The notes under the pieces: generated by a model | Database searches by the model: none | Told to the model about the DNA's origin: nothing | What the model saw: only the letters and a program-made list of their open reading frames with translations | Made by a program: the position numbers and the translations under genes | Source: Pseudomonadota bacterium | Lineage (GTDB): Bacteria; Pseudomonadota; Gammaproteobacteria; Steroidobacterales; Steroidobacteraceae | Length of the DNA: 64,000 nucleotides | Assembly (NCBI GenBank): GCA_947453225.1 | Contig: CANGFV010000002.1 | Coordinates: forward strand, 1 to 64,000 | Direction: 5' to 3' | Shown: one piece after another, positions 1 to 9,414 of the stretch | Numbering within the stretch: position 1 is the stretch's first letter | Layout: each line of letters opens with the position of its first letter

Positions 1-159
1 AGCAGTGCAGCGACGGTGTTCCCAAGCTCGGGCGCAGCCTATGTCATCAATAGCAGTCAGGTGTTGTACAACAGCTTGAGTGCTTCGGGATTAGGCAGTG
101 CGTTCACCGCGGTCAGCTCGGTGTACCCAGGTAACACGGCGATCGGTATGTTCCGATAA
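1..159 (+). CDS. C-terminal end of an unidentified protein (partial)
   Basis: The plus-strand frame is open from the first base to a TAA at 157-159 and gives the last 52 residues of a protein whose start lies outside the window. The fragment is rich in Ser, Ala, Val and Gly, has no cysteine and ends in IGMFR. It is followed by a convincing intrinsic terminator, which supports a real gene end. The composition would suit an exported or surface protein, but I do not recognise the family and propose no function. Confidence 0.6.
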   Translation, partial: SSAATVFPSSGAAYVINSSQVLYNSLSASGLGSAFTAVSSVYPGNTAIGMFR

Positions 160-181
160 CTGTCATTACCTCAACCTAACC

Positions 182-218
182 ACGGCGGCGACCTCACAAG
201 GGTCGCCGTTGTGCTTTT
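182..218 (+). terminator. Intrinsic terminator of the partial upstream gene
   Basis: An 8-bp perfect stem CGGCGACC/GGTCGCCG (186-193 with 201-208), extendable through G-U pairs, has a 7-base loop and is followed by a T-rich tail. It starts 22 bases after the stop codon at 157-159. Confidence 0.75.
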
Positions 219-381
219 AGGGGTAGATACATTTACTAAAAATCCGTGATGATTTTTTGTTCACGATGATTTGTGTTTATGTGTGTGAAGGTGCGGTGAA
301 TTATCTTGTCAGGCCGCTAACTGGCTATTAGGCTGTCCCTTTACTATTCACGACTAAATTGATCAGCTTTAAGGGGATTCA

Positions 382-1761
382 ATGAAAAAATATGTACTGC
401 CACTGTTGGGTTTGATGAGTGTGTGCGCAAGCGTGCATGCAGCCAGTTCCTCGCCGCCGAATTTCATTGTCATTTATGGCGAAGGCGCGGGTTGGGTCAG
501 TACTTCGGTACAAATGGATGAACGCAATCCAGAGTCCAAAGGTAAGCATGCACCGACGCCGAGTCTTGAGCGTTTAGCCAGTGCCGGTATGGTGTTCTCG
601 GATGGCTATGCGCCATCACCACGCTGTACGCCATCGCGTGCGGGTTTAATTACGGGACGCAGTCCGGCGGCACTGCACATGACCTTTGTGAATAACACGC
701 CGGGCAATCGCAAGTTATTACCGCCACAGATTGTGATGGAGTTGCCCACTACTGAAGTGACTATTGCTGAGCAACTGAAGACCGTGGGCTATGCCACCGC
801 GCACTTTGGTAAGTGGCATTTAGGCATGGGGTTGCCAACCACGCATGGCTTTGATGAAAGCGATGGCGCTAATTCGAACGGTGGTCCTGACAACGTCTCA
901 TCACCCAATCCAAAGCAAGCTTATGCCATTACTACATTAGGCATTGATTTTATGGAGCGGCAGTTAAAGGCAAAGAAGCCGTTCTATTTGCAGCTATCTC
1001 ACTATCCGAATCAAGGGCCACAGACTCAAGAAGAAGTGGATGCCGATACGGTGGAGGTAGATAAAGCCATCGGACAGGTGCTAGATGCCGTGAAGCGCTT
1101 GGGGTTGGCTGATAACACTTACATTCTTTACACCACTGATCACGGCACCATTGGTGAGAACTTGCCGCTGAATGGTTCGAAGGGCGTGGTGTGGGAGGGC
1201 GGCATTCGTGTGCCGTTCTTTGTGGCGGGCCCTGGCATTAAGCCGAAGTCTTATTCGCATGTGCGTGTCTCGCAGCTTGATGTGTTGCCGACGATTTCTG
1301 CACTGGCCAAAGTCAAAGAGAAAGTGCCTGCCGGTGTTGAGGGTGGTGATTTTTCATCGGTGTTGTTCAATGGCGGTGTAGGAACAGTGGCGCGTCCGCG
1401 TGAAGAGTTTGTGGTGCACGTGCCGCATTACGATCCGCAAAGTCCCGCCTCAGCGATTTTCTTGGGTAATTACAAGTTGATTCGTATTTATGAGACCGAA
1501 GAACGTCGGCTGTATGACTTGGCGAAAGATCCGTATGAGAAAACAGATTTGTCTGCGCAGTTGCCTGCAAAAACTGCAGAACTGGACGCTCGCTTGACGA
1601 AGTACTTGAAGGACGTCAATGCGCAGATGACGACGGTGAATCCAAATCCTCAGCCTGCAGGCGCTGAAGGTGCGGATGCTGCGGGGATGGGTGCTGCCGG
1701 TATGGCTGCAGGTGGCATGGCCGCCGGCATGGGTGCTGAAGGGATGGGTGCAGCGCAATAA
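382..1761 (+). CDS. Secreted sulfatase family protein (arylsulfatase-like)
   Basis: 459 residues. A signal peptide (about 1-20, ending VHA) implies export. The formylglycine signature CTPSR begins at C82 and is followed by GLITGR; HFGKWHLG (141-148) and a K-G...EGGIRVP segment (about 267-278) are further sulfatase landmarks. Sulfatases convert the signature Cys to formylglycine and hydrolyse sulfate esters. The first metal-ligand motif, normally Asp-Asp, reads Gly-Glu-Gly (33-35), and the usual Asp-Asn-Gly reads Asp-His-Gly (253-255), so the metal site is not standard. The last 30 or so residues are a Gly/Ala/Met-rich tail of low complexity. AAGGGG just upstream of the ATG gives a good ribosome site. 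It is monocistronic with a terminator on each side. The substrate cannot be told. Confidence 0.85.
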   Translation: MKKYVLPLLGLMSVCASVHAASSSPPNFIVIYGEGAGWVSTSVQMDERNPESKGKHAPTPSLERLASAGMVFSDGYAPSPRCTPSRAGLITGRSPAALHMTFVNNTPGNRKLLPPQIVMELPTTEVTIAEQLKTVGYATAHFGKWHLGMGLPTTHGFDESDGANSNGGPDNVSSPNPKQAYAITTLGIDFMERQLKAKKPFYLQLSHYPNQGPQTQEEVDADTVEVDKAIGQVLDAVKRLGLADNTYILYTTDHGTIGENLPLNGSKGVVWEGGIRVPFFVAGPGIKPKSYSHVRVSQLDVLPTISALAKVKEKVPAGVEGGDFSSVLFNGGVGTVARPREEFVVHVPHYDPQSPASAIFLGNYKLIRIYETEERRLYDLAKDPYEKTDLSAQLPAKTAELDARLTKYLKDVNAQMTTVNPNPQPAGAEGADAAGMGAAGMAAGGMAAGMGAEGMGAAQ

Positions 1762-1794
1762 GCGTCTTGCTGATCTTTAGCTGATGAACAATTT

Positions 1795-1827
1795 AGGGCG
1801 GTAGCGAAAGTTACCGCCTTATTTTTT
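1795..1827 (+). terminator. Intrinsic terminator after the sulfatase gene
   Basis: A 7-bp perfect stem GGCGGTA/TACCGCC (1797-1803 with 1812-1818) is followed by TTATTTTTT. Confidence 0.85.
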
Positions 1828-1934
1828 GGTTTGCTCTGAATCTAATGAGAGGCGAGTAAGCGACTGCGCTGGCTTCCACAGCAGTAGGCGATTATTCTTG
1901 CCTGATTGTTAATAGCCTTTCTGACGGATTGATC

Positions 1935-2747
1935 GTGACACAAAAAACTGCCATTGCTTTGCTCGGAATCAGCGGCCGCATGGGTCGTGCGTTGCTGACC
2001 GGCATTCATCAATCGACCGATCTGCGCTTAAGTGGCGGCTTGGATTCGCCTGACAGTCCGTGGGTGAATCAGGATGCAGGGCTGCTGGCCGGTTCGGCAA
2101 CGACTGGCGTTATCGTCAGTGCCGATGCGAGCAAAGCAATTCAGGGCGCTCAGGCGGCGATCGCGTTTGCATTGCCTCAAGCTACTCCTGCGGTTGTGGC
2201 GGCGTGCGTTGCCGCTAAGGTGCCGCTAGTGCTGGGGACTACGGGACACTCTGCAGAACAGCGCGCAGCCATTGATGCGGCTGCAAAGCAAATTCCGATG
2301 GTGATGGCTTCTAATTTCAGCTTGGGCGTCAACTTGCTGTTTAAGTTGTCTGAATTGGCGGCTAGAACCCTCAATACGGATTACGATGCTGAGATTTTTG
2401 AAGCGCATCATCGCCACAAGAAGGATGCACCTTCGGGCACGGCGCTGAGTATTGGCGAGGCGGTCGCTAAGGGTCGCAACACGACATTGGATAAGGATGC
2501 GGTGTGGGCACGACATGGTGAAACCGGTGCTCGCGAAACCGGCAAGATCGGTTTTTCAGTGCTGCGCGGTGGCGACATTGTCGGCGATCACACGCTGACC
2601 TTTGCCGGTGCTGGCGAACGCATTGAGTTGACGCATCGTGCGCACGACCGCATGGCCTTTGCCTCGGGAGCACTGCACGCCGCACGTTGGGTGATTGGTA
2701 AGCCGGCACGGTTGTATTCCATGCAGGATGTGCTGGGCCTATCTTAA
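1935..2747 (+). CDS. dapB: 4-hydroxy-tetrahydrodipicolinate reductase
   Basis: DapB reduces hydroxy-tetrahydrodipicolinate with NAD(P)H in lysine and diaminopimelate synthesis (cytoplasm). An N-terminal GRMG nucleotide-binding loop, LGTTG in the middle and the signature EAHHRHKKDAPSGTA with its catalytic His and Lys are all present, and the length is normal. Start: a TTG at 1929 opens the frame six bases earlier, but the only purine-rich site (ACGGA, 1924-1928) abuts it. The same site sits six bases before the GTG at 1935, so I prefer GTG, giving 270 residues. The gene lies upstream of carAB in the same orientation, a common proteobacterial order, separated by a structured 293-base gap. Confidence 0.95.
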   Translation: MTQKTAIALLGISGRMGRALLTGIHQSTDLRLSGGLDSPDSPWVNQDAGLLAGSATTGVIVSADASKAIQGAQAAIAFALPQATPAVVAACVAAKVPLVLGTTGHSAEQRAAIDAAAKQIPMVMASNFSLGVNLLFKLSELAARTLNTDYDAEIFEAHHRHKKDAPSGTALSIGEAVAKGRNTTLDKDAVWARHGETGARETGKIGFSVLRGGDIVGDHTLTFAGAGERIELTHRAHDRMAFASGALHAARWVIGKPARLYSMQDVLGLS

Positions 2748-2844
2748 ATTTACAAAACGAAGCCAATTGAGCTGCTAAACCAGCGAGCTAATTTCTCCAA
2801 TCGCATTGGTCGATTTCCATTGACTACAGACTGAGCTTGTCAAG

Positions 2845-2877
2845 TCAGAAAATTGCTGTTCAGTGTAAGTTTTCTGA
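2845..2877 (+). promoter_or_regulatory. Inverted repeat in the dapB-carA gap
   Basis: TCAGAAAA at 2845-2852 is matched by TTTTCTGA at 2870-2877, a perfect 8-bp dyad across a 17-base spacer. No T-run follows, so it does not look like a terminator. It could be an operator or leader hairpin for carAB. A loose -35-like TTGTCA lies just upstream at 2837. Confidence 0.35.
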
Positions 2878-2899
2878 TAGACCGAAGCCCTTCGCTCGC

Positions 2900-2955
2900 G
2901 TAGACTGCACCGCTTAGCACGCGGTTGATTTTTCTCAAGCGGGGTCGGTGTCTAC
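2900..2955 (+). promoter_or_regulatory. Structured leader candidate upstream of carA
   Basis: GTAGA (2900-2904) and CACCG (2908-2912) can pair with CGGTG (2946-2950) and TCTAC (2951-2955), leaving a 3-base bulge. A competing stem, CCGCTT (2910-2915) with AAGCGG (2937-2942), shares bases with the first. Mutually exclusive stems in front of a biosynthetic operon resemble a switchable leader. No known riboswitch consensus is recognised. Confidence 0.35.
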
Positions 2956-3040
2956 CAACCTCTTCTTCCGTATGCCTGCTTCCAGGGTTTGAGCTAACAA
3001 ACCCGACAATTTCAGCTTTGAAAGAAGGGGCTGCACCTAC

Positions 3041-4210
3041 ATGAGCTCTGCATCTGCGGTTCTTGCGCTTGAGGACGGCACGGTTTTTTACGGCCGTTCG
3101 ATTGGCGTGTCGGGCACGACAACCGGTGAGGTGGTGTTTAACACCGCCATGACCGGCTATCAGGAAGTGCTGACCGATCCATCCTATTCACGACAAATCG
3201 TGACCCTGACCTATCCGCACATTGGTAATACCGGTACCAATGCGGAGGATATGGAGTCGGCATCTATTTACGCCGCAGGGCTGATCATTCGCGACTTGCC
3301 AATGCTGCACTCCAGTTGGCGCGCCAGTGAGTCGCTCGACAGTTTTTTAACACGCGGCAACATCGTCGCCATTGCCGACATTGATACTCGTAAACTGACG
3401 CGTATCTTGCGTGAGAAGGGCGCGCAATCCGGTTGCATCATGACCGGTGATCAAGTGGACGCTGATGCAGCGGTTAAAGCCGCTAAGGCATTTCCTGGTC
3501 TGAAGGGCATGGATTTGGCCAAGGTGGTCAGCACCAAACAAAGTTATCAGTGGAATGATGGCACGCACTGGGGTAATGCACCGGCTGCGCCACTGTTTGT
3601 GGGCGAACGCAAACACGTGGTGGCCTATGACTTTGGCGTGAAGCGCAATATTTTGCGATTGCTGGCTGATGCCGGTTGTCGCTTAACGGTAGTACCGGCA
3701 CAAACGCCCGCTGCCGATGTGCTGGCGATGAATCCCGATGGCATTTTCTTATCTAATGGGCCGGGCGATCCGGAGCCGTGTACATATGCCATTGAAGCGA
3801 TTAAAGCTTTTTTGACCACCGACATTCCGGTGTTTGGCATTTGTTTGGGCCATCAGTTGTTGGGTCTGGCCTGTGGTGCCAAAACGATCAAGATGAAGTT
3901 TGGTCATCACGGTGCTAATCATCCGGTGCTAGATATTGCTAGTGGGCAGGTGGCTATCTCGAGTCAAAATCATGGCTTCGCGGTGGATGAGGCAACACTG
4001 CCCGTTCATTTGCGCGCTACGCATCGTTCGTTGTTTGATGGTTCATTGCAAGGCATTGAACACACGCAGCGACCTGCGTTTAGTTTTCAAGGTCACCCTG
4101 AGGCTGCGCCTGGGCCGCACGAGTTGCAAGGCCTGTTTAACAAGTTCATGCAGATGATTGAGCAGCGTGCCGCGGCGCGTGGTGACAGTCGTCGTGCCAC
4201 CGATCGATAA
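3041..4210 (+). CDS. carA: Carbamoyl-phosphate synthase small (glutaminase) subunit
   Basis: 389 residues, close to the 382 of E. coli. CarA hydrolyses glutamine and passes ammonia to CarB to make carbamoyl phosphate for arginine and pyrimidines. The N-terminal CPSase domain covers about 1-150. The class I glutamine amidotransferase domain covers about 190-375, with nucleophile C268 in GICLGHQ and the His/Glu pair H352 and E354 in GHPEAAP. The gene is followed after 24 bases by carB, so the two are co-transcribed. The upstream gap holds candidate leader structures. Confidence 0.97.
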   Translation: MSSASAVLALEDGTVFYGRSIGVSGTTTGEVVFNTAMTGYQEVLTDPSYSRQIVTLTYPHIGNTGTNAEDMESASIYAAGLIIRDLPMLHSSWRASESLDSFLTRGNIVAIADIDTRKLTRILREKGAQSGCIMTGDQVDADAAVKAAKAFPGLKGMDLAKVVSTKQSYQWNDGTHWGNAPAAPLFVGERKHVVAYDFGVKRNILRLLADAGCRLTVVPAQTPAADVLAMNPDGIFLSNGPGDPEPCTYAIEAIKAFLTTDIPVFGICLGHQLLGLACGAKTIKMKFGHHGANHPVLDIASGQVAISSQNHGFAVDEATLPVHLRATHRSLFDGSLQGIEHTQRPAFSFQGHPEAAPGPHELQGLFNKFMQMIEQRAAARGDSRRATDR

Positions 4211-4234
4211 CCTGCTAACACGTAAGAGCAAGCG

Positions 4235-7200
4235 ATGCCAAAACGTACTGACATCAAAAGCATTCTGATTATCGGCGCCGGACCTATTGTGATTGGTCAG
4301 GCGTGTGAGTTCGATTACTCAGGCGCGCAGGCGTGTAAGGCGTTGCGTGAAGAAGGGTATCGCGTGATTTTGGTGAACTCTAATCCAGCCACTATCATGA
4401 CCGATCCGGATATGGCGGATGCCATTTATATTGAGCCAGTGCACTGGCGCGTGGTGGAGCGCATCATCGCCAAAGAAAAACCCGACGCCTTGTTGCCTAC
4501 CATGGGCGGACAAACGGCACTGAATTGTGCGCTGGATTTGGTGCGTGAGGGCGTGCTGGAAAAATACGGTGTGGAATTGATTGCTGCGTCGCGTGAAGCC
4601 ATTGATATGGCTGAAGATCGTGAGAAGTTTCGCAATGCCATGCGTGAGATTGGCTTAGAAAGTCCTCGCTCGCGTATTGCGCACACCATGGAAGAAGCGC
4701 TCGCCGTGCAAGCAGAGATTGGTTATCCCACGGTGATTCGTCCGTCGTTCACGATGGGTGGTTCGGGTGGTGGTATTGCCTATAACCGCGAAGAGTTTGT
4801 TGAGATTGTGGAGCGTGGCTTAGATGCTTCACCAACCAGCGAAGTGTTGCTGGAAGAATCGGTCATTGGTTGGAAAGAGTTCGAGATGGAAGTGGTGCGC
4901 GATCGCAAAGACAACTGCATCATTGTCTGCTCCATCGAAAATTTTGATCCTATGGGCGTGCACACCGGTGATTCAATTACCGTAGCGCCAGCGCAAACAC
5001 TCACTGATCGTGAGTATCAACGCTTGCGTGATGCCTCGATTGCGGTGCTGCGTAAGATTGGTGTTGAATGCGGCGGCTCAAATGTGCAGTTTGCCGTCAG
5101 TCCACATGATGGTCGCGTGCTGGTGATTGAAATGAATCCGCGCGTGTCGCGTTCTTCAGCGTTAGCCTCAAAAGCAACTGGATTTCCAATTGCAAAAATC
5201 GCTGCGAAACTCGCTGTGGGTTACACGCTCGATGAACTGAAAAACGATATTACTGGTGGCGCTACGCCCGCATCGTTTGAGCCGAGTATTGATTACGTGG
5301 TTACTAAAATTCCACGGTTCACTTTTGAAAAATTCCCTGGCTCAAATATTCGTTTAACCACGCAGATGAAGTCTGTCGGTGAAGTGATGGCCATGGGACG
5401 CACCTTCCAAGAGTCGCTACAAAAAGCGTTGCGTGGCTTGGAAGTGGGTATTGATGGGTTGGCGCCATTGTTGATCATGCCGCTGTCGAATGGCGATGCT
5501 CATTTGTTGCGTGAAGAGTTGCGCATGCCAAGCGGTGATCGCATTCGATATGTGGGCGATGCGTTCAGAGCCGGTTGGTCGGTTGAAGAAGTGGGTAAGC
5601 TGACCGGTATTGATCCTTGGTTTTTGGTGCAGCTTGAAGATTTAGTGAAAGATGAACAGCGTGTTGCTGCTGAAGGCTTGCAAGCATTAAAAGTGGATCG
5701 TCTGCGTCAACTCAAGCGCAAAGGTTTTGCCGATCGACGATTGGCGAAGTTACTCGGTACCGATGAAGCGACAGTGCGTCAGCATCGCTTAAGTTTAGGT
5801 GTGCGTCCGGTGTACAAGCGCGTGGACACCTGTGCTGCCGAGTTCGCCACTTCAACGGCGTATATGTATTCGACCTATGAAGAAGAATGTGAGTCACGCC
5901 CCACCGATCGTAAAAAGGTGATGATTCTGGGCGGCGGTCCGAATCGCATTGGCCAAGGCATTGAGTTTGATTATTGCTGCGTGCATGCCGCATTTGCACT
6001 ACGTGATGCCGGCTATGAAACCATCATGGTCAACTGCAACCCTGAAACCGTTTCAACGGATTACGATACTTCTGATCGTTTGTACTTCGAACCACTGACT
6101 CATGAAGACGTCATGGAAATTATCGACAAGGAAAAGCCTGTCGGCGTGATTGTGCAATACGGCGGTCAAACTCCATTAAAGCTTTGTCGTGCGCTTGAAG
6201 CGGCCGGTGCGCCGATTATTGGTACCACTCCAGATGCGATTGATGTGGCTGAAGATCGCGAACGCTTCCAGCAGTTGGTTGAGCAGCTTGCTTTGCGTCA
6301 GCCCCCAAATCGTACTGCACGCACTGAAGATGCGGCAGTGACGGCGGCGCGTGAAATTGGTTATCCCTTAGTCGTGCGTCCGTCTTATGTGTTGGGTGGC
6401 CGCGCGATGGAAGTGGTGTTCAATGAAGATGATTTACGCACTTATATGACTGAAGCGGTTACGGTGTCGAATGACAGTCCGGTGTTGTTAGATCGCTTTT
6501 TGGATGTGGCCATTGAAGTGGACGTGGATGCCATTTGTGATGGTAAAGATGTTTACATCGGCGGCATCATGGAACACATCGAGCAAGCCGGTGTGCACTC
6601 GGGCGATTCGAGTTGCTCATTGCCGCCAAATAGTTTGAGCGCTGAATTACAGGCCGAATTGAAAGAGCAAACCCGTAAGCTGGCTTTAGGTTTGAAGGTC
6701 AAGGGACTGATGAATATTCAGTTCGCTATTCAAAACGGTGTGATCTATGTGCTGGAAGTGAACCCACGTGCCTCACGCACAGTGCCTTTCGTTTCAAAAG
6801 CTACCGGCGTGCCGTTAGCAAAATTGGCCGCGCGCGTCATGGCTGGTGAAAAACTCAAAGATTTAGATTTGCTGCGCGAGCGCAAACAAAAGTTCTTTGC
6901 AGTGAAGGAAGCGGTGTTCCCGTTTGCTAAGTTCCCCGATGCTGATCCGATCTTAGGCCCTGAGATGAAATCAACTGGCGAAGTGATGGGCACGGGACGC
7001 AGCTTCGGTGAGGCTTATGCAAAAGCACAATTAGGCTCGAGCATTGTCTTGCCGACGCGTGGCGTGTGTTTGATTAGCGTGCGTGAACGCGATAAACCAT
7101 TGGCTGTGACCTTGGCTAAAAACCTGATTGCGCGCGGCTTTGACATTGTGGCGACCGCCGGTACCGCTGCAGTGATTGCAGCTGCGGGATTAACGGTGCG

Positions 7201-7459
7201 TACGGTGAATAAAGTTCGCGAAGGGCGTCCGCATATTGTCGACATGATCAAGAACGATGAAATCACATTGATTGTGAATACCACTGAAGGTAAGCAAGCG
7301 ACCTTAGAGTCACGCTCTATTCGTCGTGAAGCCGTGCATCGTAAAGTGACTTACTACACAACGATCAATGCTGCGTTAGCCACTTGTGAAGCGATGGATC
7401 ATTTAGATTCATCTGAAGTGAATTTGTTGCAGGATTTGCATAGAGAGATTGGCACATGA
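4235..7459 (+). CDS. carB: Carbamoyl-phosphate synthase large subunit
   Basis: 1074 residues, full length. CarB has two homologous ATP-grasp synthetase halves. The first begins with a GAGPIVIGQ nucleotide loop and the second with [10 protein letters not shown] near residue 570. The C-terminal MGS-like regulatory domain (about 940-1074) normally binds allosteric effectors such as UMP or ornithine. Together with CarA it forms the heterodimer that makes carbamoyl phosphate from bicarbonate, ammonia and two ATP. The stop overlaps the greA start by four bases (ATGA), implying translational coupling with greA. Confidence 0.98.
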   Translation: MPKRTDIKSILIIGAGPIVIGQACEFDYSGAQACKALREEGYRVILVNSNPATIMTDPDMADAIYIEPVHWRVVERIIAKEKPDALLPTMGGQTALNCALDLVREGVLEKYGVELIAASREAIDMAEDREKFRNAMREIGLESPRSRIAHTMEEALAVQAEIGYPTVIRPSFTMGGSGGGIAYNREEFVEIVERGLDASPTSEVLLEESVIGWKEFEMEVVRDRKDNCIIVCSIENFDPMGVHTGDSITVAPAQTLTDREYQRLRDASIAVLRKIGVECGGSNVQFAVSPHDGRVLVIEMNPRVSRSSALASKATGFPIAKIAAKLAVGYTLDELKNDITGGATPASFEPSIDYVVTKIPRFTFEKFPGSNIRLTTQMKSVGEVMAMGRTFQESLQKALRGLEVGIDGLAPLLIMPLSNGDAHLLREELRMPSGDRIRYVGDAFRAGWSVEEVGKLTGIDPWFLVQLEDLVKDEQRVAAEGLQALKVDRLRQLKRKGFADRRLAKLLGTDEATVRQHRLSLGVRPVYKRVDTCAAEFATSTAYMYSTYEEECESRPTDRKKVMILGGGPNRIGQGIEFDYCCVHAAFALRDAGYETIMVNCNPETVSTDYDTSDRLYFEPLTHEDVMEIIDKEKPVGVIVQYGGQTPLKLCRALEAAGAPIIGTTPDAIDVAEDRERFQQLVEQLALRQPPNRTARTEDAAVTAAREIGYPLVVRPSYVLGGRAMEVVFNEDDLRTYMTEAVTVSNDSPVLLDRFLDVAIEVDVDAICDGKDVYIGGIMEHIEQAGVHSGDSSCSLPPNSLSAELQAELKEQTRKLALGLKVKGLMNIQFAIQNGVIYVLEVNPRASRTVPFVSKATGVPLAKLAARVMAGEKLKDLDLLRERKQKFFAVKEAVFPFAKFPDADPILGPEMKSTGEVMGTGRSFGEAYAKAQLGSSIVLPTRGVCLISVRERDKPLAVTLAKNLIARGFDIVATAGTAAVIAAAGLTVRTVNKVREGRPHIVDMIKNDEITLIVNTTEGKQATLESRSIRREAVHRKVTYYTTINAALATCEAMDHLDSSEVNLLQDLHREIGT

Positions 7460-7932
7460 AGCGCGCGCCGATGACCTTAAAAGGAGCTGAACGATTACGG
7501 CTCGAATTAAAGCGGCTCAAGCTCGAGGAGCGGCCGCGCATTATTGCGGCCATTGCAGAAGCACGCAGTCACGGTGATTTAAGCGAAAACGCCGAGTATG
7601 CCGCTGCCCGTGAAGCGCAAAGTTTCACTGAAGGTCGTATTAAAGACTTGGAAGCGCATTTGTCCAACTCTGAGATCATTGATGTCGCTGCCCTTGCGGG
7701 TAGTGAGCGGGTCGTGTTTGGTGCCACGGTAGAATTAGAGCCAGAAGATGGCGGCAAGACTGTGGTCTATCAAATCGTGGGCGATGCTGAAGCCGATATC
7801 AAAGCGGGACTGATCTCAGTGTCATCGCCTATTGCGCGCGCCATTGTCGGCAAGAGCGTCGGCGATGAGGTTGAAGTGAGTGCACCTAATGGTGTGCGCT
7901 GCTACGAGATCGTTGCCGTTAGCTATGCCTAA
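7456..7932 (+). CDS. greA: Transcription elongation factor GreA
   Basis: 158 residues, the normal length. GreA enters the RNA polymerase secondary channel and stimulates cleavage of backtracked transcripts. An N-terminal coiled coil (about 10-75) carries the tip segment [15 protein letters not shown] with the conserved acidic residues, and a C-terminal FKBP-like globular domain follows (about 80-158). The start overlaps the carB stop by four bases, and the 3' end overlaps the start of the following DUF4149 gene by eight bases, so carAB-greA-DUF4149 behaves as one unit. The carB-greA order is common in proteobacteria. Confidence 0.97.
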   Translation: MKRAPMTLKGAERLRLELKRLKLEERPRIIAAIAEARSHGDLSENAEYAAAREAQSFTEGRIKDLEAHLSNSEIIDVAALAGSERVVFGATVELEPEDGGKTVVYQIVGDAEADIKAGLISVSSPIARAIVGKSVGDEVEVSAPNGVRCYEIVAVSYA

Positions 7933-8347
7933 CAAAGATCGCTTCGCGCGACTGCTGTTAGCCGCTTGGGCAGGTGGCATGTGGACGGTGTGTGTGCTGG
8001 TCGTGCCAGCCTTGTTTCACTTGATTACGAATAAGACGCATGCAGGCAATGTCGCCGCGCCATTGTTTGATGCGCAATCCGTCTTAGGTGCAGTATTTGG
8101 GGTGCTATATGGCTGGTTGCAATGGCATCGGCTTGATGCTTGGTCTCGGCGCTGTCTGCTGATTGCCGTGTGCGCGCCGTTGGTATTTTTTGCGGCGCTC
8201 CGTCCTTGGATGAATGCGTTGCGCACCGCAGGCGAGATGACGCGTTTTGCTCAATTGCACAGCGTTGCTGGAATGTTGTTTTTGATGACCTGCGTGGCGT
8301 TAGTGGTCTTGGTCTGGCGCGCTGAATCTACGCATCCGGTAGCATGA
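7925..8347 (+). CDS. DUF4149-type (TMEM205-like) inner-membrane protein
   Basis: 140 residues from the ATG at 7925, which lies inside the greA 3' end. The frame stays open further upstream, but those extra residues are unlike the family. Four hydrophobic segments (roughly 10-30, 48-66, 77-95 and 113-132) predict a small four-helix membrane protein. The helix-1 pattern AAWAGGMW and the Arg/Pro-rich loop after helix 3 are typical of DUF4149. The family has no established biochemical role. A DUF4149 gene between greA and yhbY is a recurring gammaproteobacterial arrangement. Its 3' end overlaps the convergent yhbY gene by 20 bases. Confidence 0.75.
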   Translation: MPNKDRFARLLLAAWAGGMWTVCVLVVPALFHLITNKTHAGNVAAPLFDAQSVLGAVFGVLYGWLQWHRLDAWSRRCLLIAVCAPLVFFAALRPWMNALRTAGEMTRFAQLHSVAGMLFLMTCVALVVLVWRAESTHPVA

Positions 8348-8639
8348 TTCTAGGTTTATCGGGGTTGGCTCGATAAAACACGCCGACGTTGCCAATGCGT
8401 TGTACGATCTCGCTGTGAGTGGCGCTGGCCAGTGTGGCGAGTAACTCGTTACGTGCGATGCGATCTTCTAAACGTGCGCGTACTTTCACCAGTTCGTGGG
8501 TGTTCAGTGCGCTGTCCAGTTCCTTGGTGATGGCCTCGAGTTTGCCCGGTTCATCGCTGGCGTGGCCGACCATCACGATGGGATGTTTGGGGTGCGCTAA
8601 GCGACGTAAATGTTTTTTCTGCTGCTCGGTCAGTGGCAT
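8328..8639 (-). CDS. yhbY: YhbY/CRS1 RNA-binding protein (50S assembly)
   Basis: 103 residues forming a single CRM (CRS1-YhbY) domain. YhbY binds pre-50S particles. The hallmark VMVG loop (normally GxxG-like), the ITKELDSAL helix and the HELVKVR strand are all present. The protein is basic at its N-terminus (MPLTEQQKKHLRRL). It is divergent from rlmE, 72 bases away on the other strand, a classic gammaproteobacterial pairing that puts two 50S maturation genes under one intergenic region. Confidence 0.92.
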   Translation of the reverse strand: MPLTEQQKKHLRRLAHPKHPIVMVGHASDEPGKLEAITKELDSALNTHELVKVRARLEDRIARNELLATLASATHSEIVQRIGNVGVFYRANPDKPRIMLPDA

Positions 8640-8711
8640 GATCTGAAAATAGGACTCGTAAACGGGTGAGCAGTTTACCGGCTATTGAAGTGTTTTCTTG
8701 AAAAATATCTG

Positions 8712-9338
8712 ATGCCTAAGCGAACTAAATCCAGTGCTCGGTGGCTGGAAGAACATGAAAGTGATCCTTATGTGAAAGCTGCGCGTGCGGCAGGCTATCG
8801 TTCGCGTGCAGTTTACAAGCTCGAAGAAGTGCAGCGAACCGACCGTCTACTCAAACCTGGGATGAGTGTGGTGGATTTGGGTGCGGCACCGGGCGGGTGG
8901 AGTCAGTACTGCGCGCGATTACTTAATGGCAAGGGGCGGATTGTTGCGCTGGATATTCTGCCCATGGATGCCATTAAGGGCGTGGAATTTATTCAGGGCG
9001 ACTTCGGCAGCGACGAAGTGTTTGAGTCGTTGATGGCCGTGCTCGGTACCGACAAAGTAGACCTTGTCTTATCCGATATCGCCCCCAACATGTCGGGAAT
9101 GGCCGATGTGGATCATTTACGGGCAATGCATTTGGTGGAGCTGACTTTGGATTTTGCTGAGCGTAGCCTGAAACCAGGCGGTGATTACTTGGTGAAGGTG
9201 TTCCAGGGCCGAGATTTCCAGCCCTTCATGCAGCGCCTGAGAGCTTTGTTTGAAACTGTGAAGACGCGCAAGCCAAAGGCGTCTCGGGCACGCAGTCCTG
9301 AGTTGTATGTATTGGCGCGCGGCTTCCGGATGGTGTAG
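8712..9338 (+). CDS. rlmE: 23S rRNA 2'-O-ribose U2552 methyltransferase
   Basis: 208 residues from ATG 8712. An in-frame TTG at 8685 would add nine residues not seen in the family, so it is not used. RlmE (RrmJ/FtsJ) methylates U2552 in the A loop of 23S rRNA using SAM, late in 50S assembly. The SAM motif VVDLGAAPGGWSQ and the catalytic Lys-Asp-Lys-Glu framework are recognisable, including DIAPNMSG and the Lys of YLVKVFQG. The gene is followed by ftsH, as in E. coli and most gammaproteobacteria. Confidence 0.96.
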   Translation: MPKRTKSSARWLEEHESDPYVKAARAAGYRSRAVYKLEEVQRTDRLLKPGMSVVDLGAAPGGWSQYCARLLNGKGRIVALDILPMDAIKGVEFIQGDFGSDEVFESLMAVLGTDKVDLVLSDIAPNMSGMADVDHLRAMHLVELTLDFAERSLKPGGDYLVKVFQGRDFQPFMQRLRALFETVKTRKPKASRARSPELYVLARGFRMV

Positions 9339-9414
9339 TGTCGGCTGTGCTTTTTTATGCGAAATCACCCCTTTTTAGCGGTCCGAGTGGGCCGGGTGTG
9401 ATCAGGAGATGTCC

